Virus record (IMG/VR): IMGVR_UViG_3300047481_000243
Location: 1 to 29,505 of that record
Length of the DNA: 29,505 nucleotides
Direction: 5' to 3' (one strand)
Source: a virus
In this document: positions 28,601 to 29,505 of the stretch, piece after piece
Position numbering within the stretch: the first letter of the stretch is position 1
How the letters are laid out: every line of letters starts with the position of its first letter
Position numbers and translations under genes: made by a program
The notes under the pieces: model-generated
Database searches by the model: none
What the model was told of the DNA's origin: nothing
The model's input: the letters and a program-made list of their open reading frames with translations, nothing else

Positions 28601-29505
28601 ATGACCACACACCTCGGCTTACAGCGCATCATGATTCCCGGGTCACAAGTTTCATCTTTGACCACAGGTAATATCACTTTGACTGGGGCTAGAGGACAAA
28701 CCATTATTCCAGTTGATTATCTTGTACTTGCTGGTGGTGGTGGAGGTGGTGATGAATGTTCTGGTGGCGGAGGTGCTGGAGGTTTACGCTCAACTGTAAC
28801 AGCAACTGGTAATGGTGGAACTTTAGAAACTGCGTTGTCCCTTACTTTAGCAACTTCATATACAGTTACAGTTGGCGGTGGCGGAGCAAGAGGTGCTGAC
28901 CCAAACCAACGAGGCTCTAATGGTTCTGATTCTATATTTTCAACTATTACTTCTTTAGGCGGAGGTGGTGGTGGAGGAGATGGTTCAGGTCAAGGTTCTG
29001 GTGCTAATGGTGGATGCGGTGGCGGAGGTGCTCAAGGAGTCGGTGGGTTCGCTGCTGGTTTAGGTACCGCTAGTCAAGGTAAAGATGGTGGAGCAGGTTC
29101 TTCTGGAAATCAAAGATGCGGTGGTGGAGGAGGAACCAGTGCTGCTGGCGGAACTGCAACCAGTTCAGTTTGTGGTGCTGGAGGAAATGGAACTGCAGTA
29201 TCAATTACTGGTTCATCCGTAACTTATGGCGGTGGTGGCGGTGGTGGCGGTGGAGCCAATGCTGGTGCTGGAGGAACTGGTGGTGGAGGTGCAGGTGCAA
29301 ATGCGACTGCACACGGTACTGCTGGAACTGTCAACCTAGGTGGTGGCGGAGGTGGTGGTGGAACTAGTGGTGGTAATGGTGCAGCAGGTGGTTCAGGAGT
29401 TGTAATCCTTCGCGCTCTAACTTCAGAAGGCACATTCATTGGTGGTACTCAGACCACTTCAGGTTCATACACAGTTTATACATTTAATTCATCAGGGACT
29501 TTTAC
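28601..29505 (+). CDS. Second glycine-rich tail adhesin (cut by right edge)
   Basis: The frame opens at ATG 28601 (MTTHLGLQRIMIPGSQVSSL) behind TAAGGAA and stays open to the last base, giving 301 complete codons with no stop. It contains VDYLVLAGGGGGG, GGLRSTVTATG, YTVTVGGGGARG, and later GGSGVVILRALTSEG, all parallel to the units of the 26445 gene. The final visible residues, YTVYTFNSSGTF, begin another unit, so the full protein has at least two units. It is a paralogue of the upstream adhesin with divergent loops, some carrying cysteines. Confidence 0.78.
   Translation, partial: MTTHLGLQRIMIPGSQVSSLTTGNITLTGARGQTIIPVDYLVLAGGGGGGDECSGGGGAGGLRSTVTATGNGGTLETALSLTLATSYTVTVGGGGARGADPNQRGSNGSDSIFSTITSLGGGGGGGDGSGQGSGANGGCGGGGAQGVGGFAAGLGTASQGKDGGAGSSGNQRCGGGGGTSAAGGTATSSVCGAGGNGTAVSITGSSVTYGGGGGGGGGANAGAGGTGGGGAGANATAHGTAGTVNLGGGGGGGGTSGGNGAAGGSGVVILRALTSEGTFIGGTQTTSGSYTVYTFNSSGTF

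Noticed and set aside
29224-29439. Proline-rich minus-strand ORF and Trp/Arg-rich plus-strand ORF near 29116-29367
   Set aside because: Both come from reading glycine codon runs (GGN) in other frames: CCN gives Pro, and a shifted frame gives Trp/Arg. The adhesin frame is open throughout.

Overview
This window looks like a contiguous piece of a tailed double-stranded DNA phage genome, missing both ends. It has tightly packed, mostly overlapping plus-strand genes, a terminase, portal, scaffold and capsid block, and glycine-rich tail proteins. The host is probably an actinobacterium. The window carries a WhiB-like iron-sulfur protein and a Gp88-family protein, both typical of actinobacteria and their phages. 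One promoter appears to give a leaderless transcript, which is also common in that phylum. The AT-leaning composition suggests a low-GC aquatic lineage rather than a soil actinomycete, but this is inference. There is no integrase, CRISPR array, IS element or recognisable tRNA.

Layout. (1) 1-4660: small unknown proteins, a Cas4/RecB-like nuclease, a replication-initiator-like winged-helix protein with a repeat and palindrome inside its gene, small zinc-binding proteins, a muralytic enzyme, a RusA-type resolvase, an HNH nuclease and SSB. (2) 4661-4837: a non-coding stretch that folds into three consecutive strong stem-loops ahead of a 57-aa ORF. (3) 5027-7959: a ParB-like protein, a TET/JBP-like 2OG-Fe(II) dioxygenase, a TET-associated-type glycosyltransferase and an FkbM-type methyltransferase, read here as a DNA base hypermodification cassette. 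(4) 7959-10205: small and large terminase, a DUF6378-like protein and a 43-aa ORF. (5) 10202-11102: a minus-strand pair, Gp88-like plus a small membrane protein, diverging from a short plus-strand operon that includes WhiB. (6) 11865-19830: portal, then five virion-region proteins that share a short His-rich tag of the form K-H-(x2)-G-x-H-[DN]-Q-x-x-H. The tag lies next to a metallopeptidase-like domain, an ADP-ribosyltransferase, a ParB-like/XkdF-protease fusion and two helical proteins. (7) 19837-22836: two Cys-rich proteins, a scaffold gene with a nested in-frame start, a decoration protein, the major capsid protein and a strong terminator. (8) 22851-29505: beta-rich, repeat-containing and glycine-rich tail or adhesin proteins, the last cut by the window edge.

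How the genes may work together. The nuclease, initiator, resolvase and SSB form a replication and recombination set. The cassette in region 3 could oxidise the methyl group of thymine or 5-methylcytosine, add a sugar and methylate it, which would shield the DNA from host nucleases. The tagged proteins of region 6 are proposed to be capsid cargo, possibly matured by the XkdF-like protease encoded among them. These two systems, and the structured RNA between them and the replication genes, are the most interesting parts of the window. No tape-measure, tail-tube, connector or C5-cytosine methyltransferase gene is visible here.
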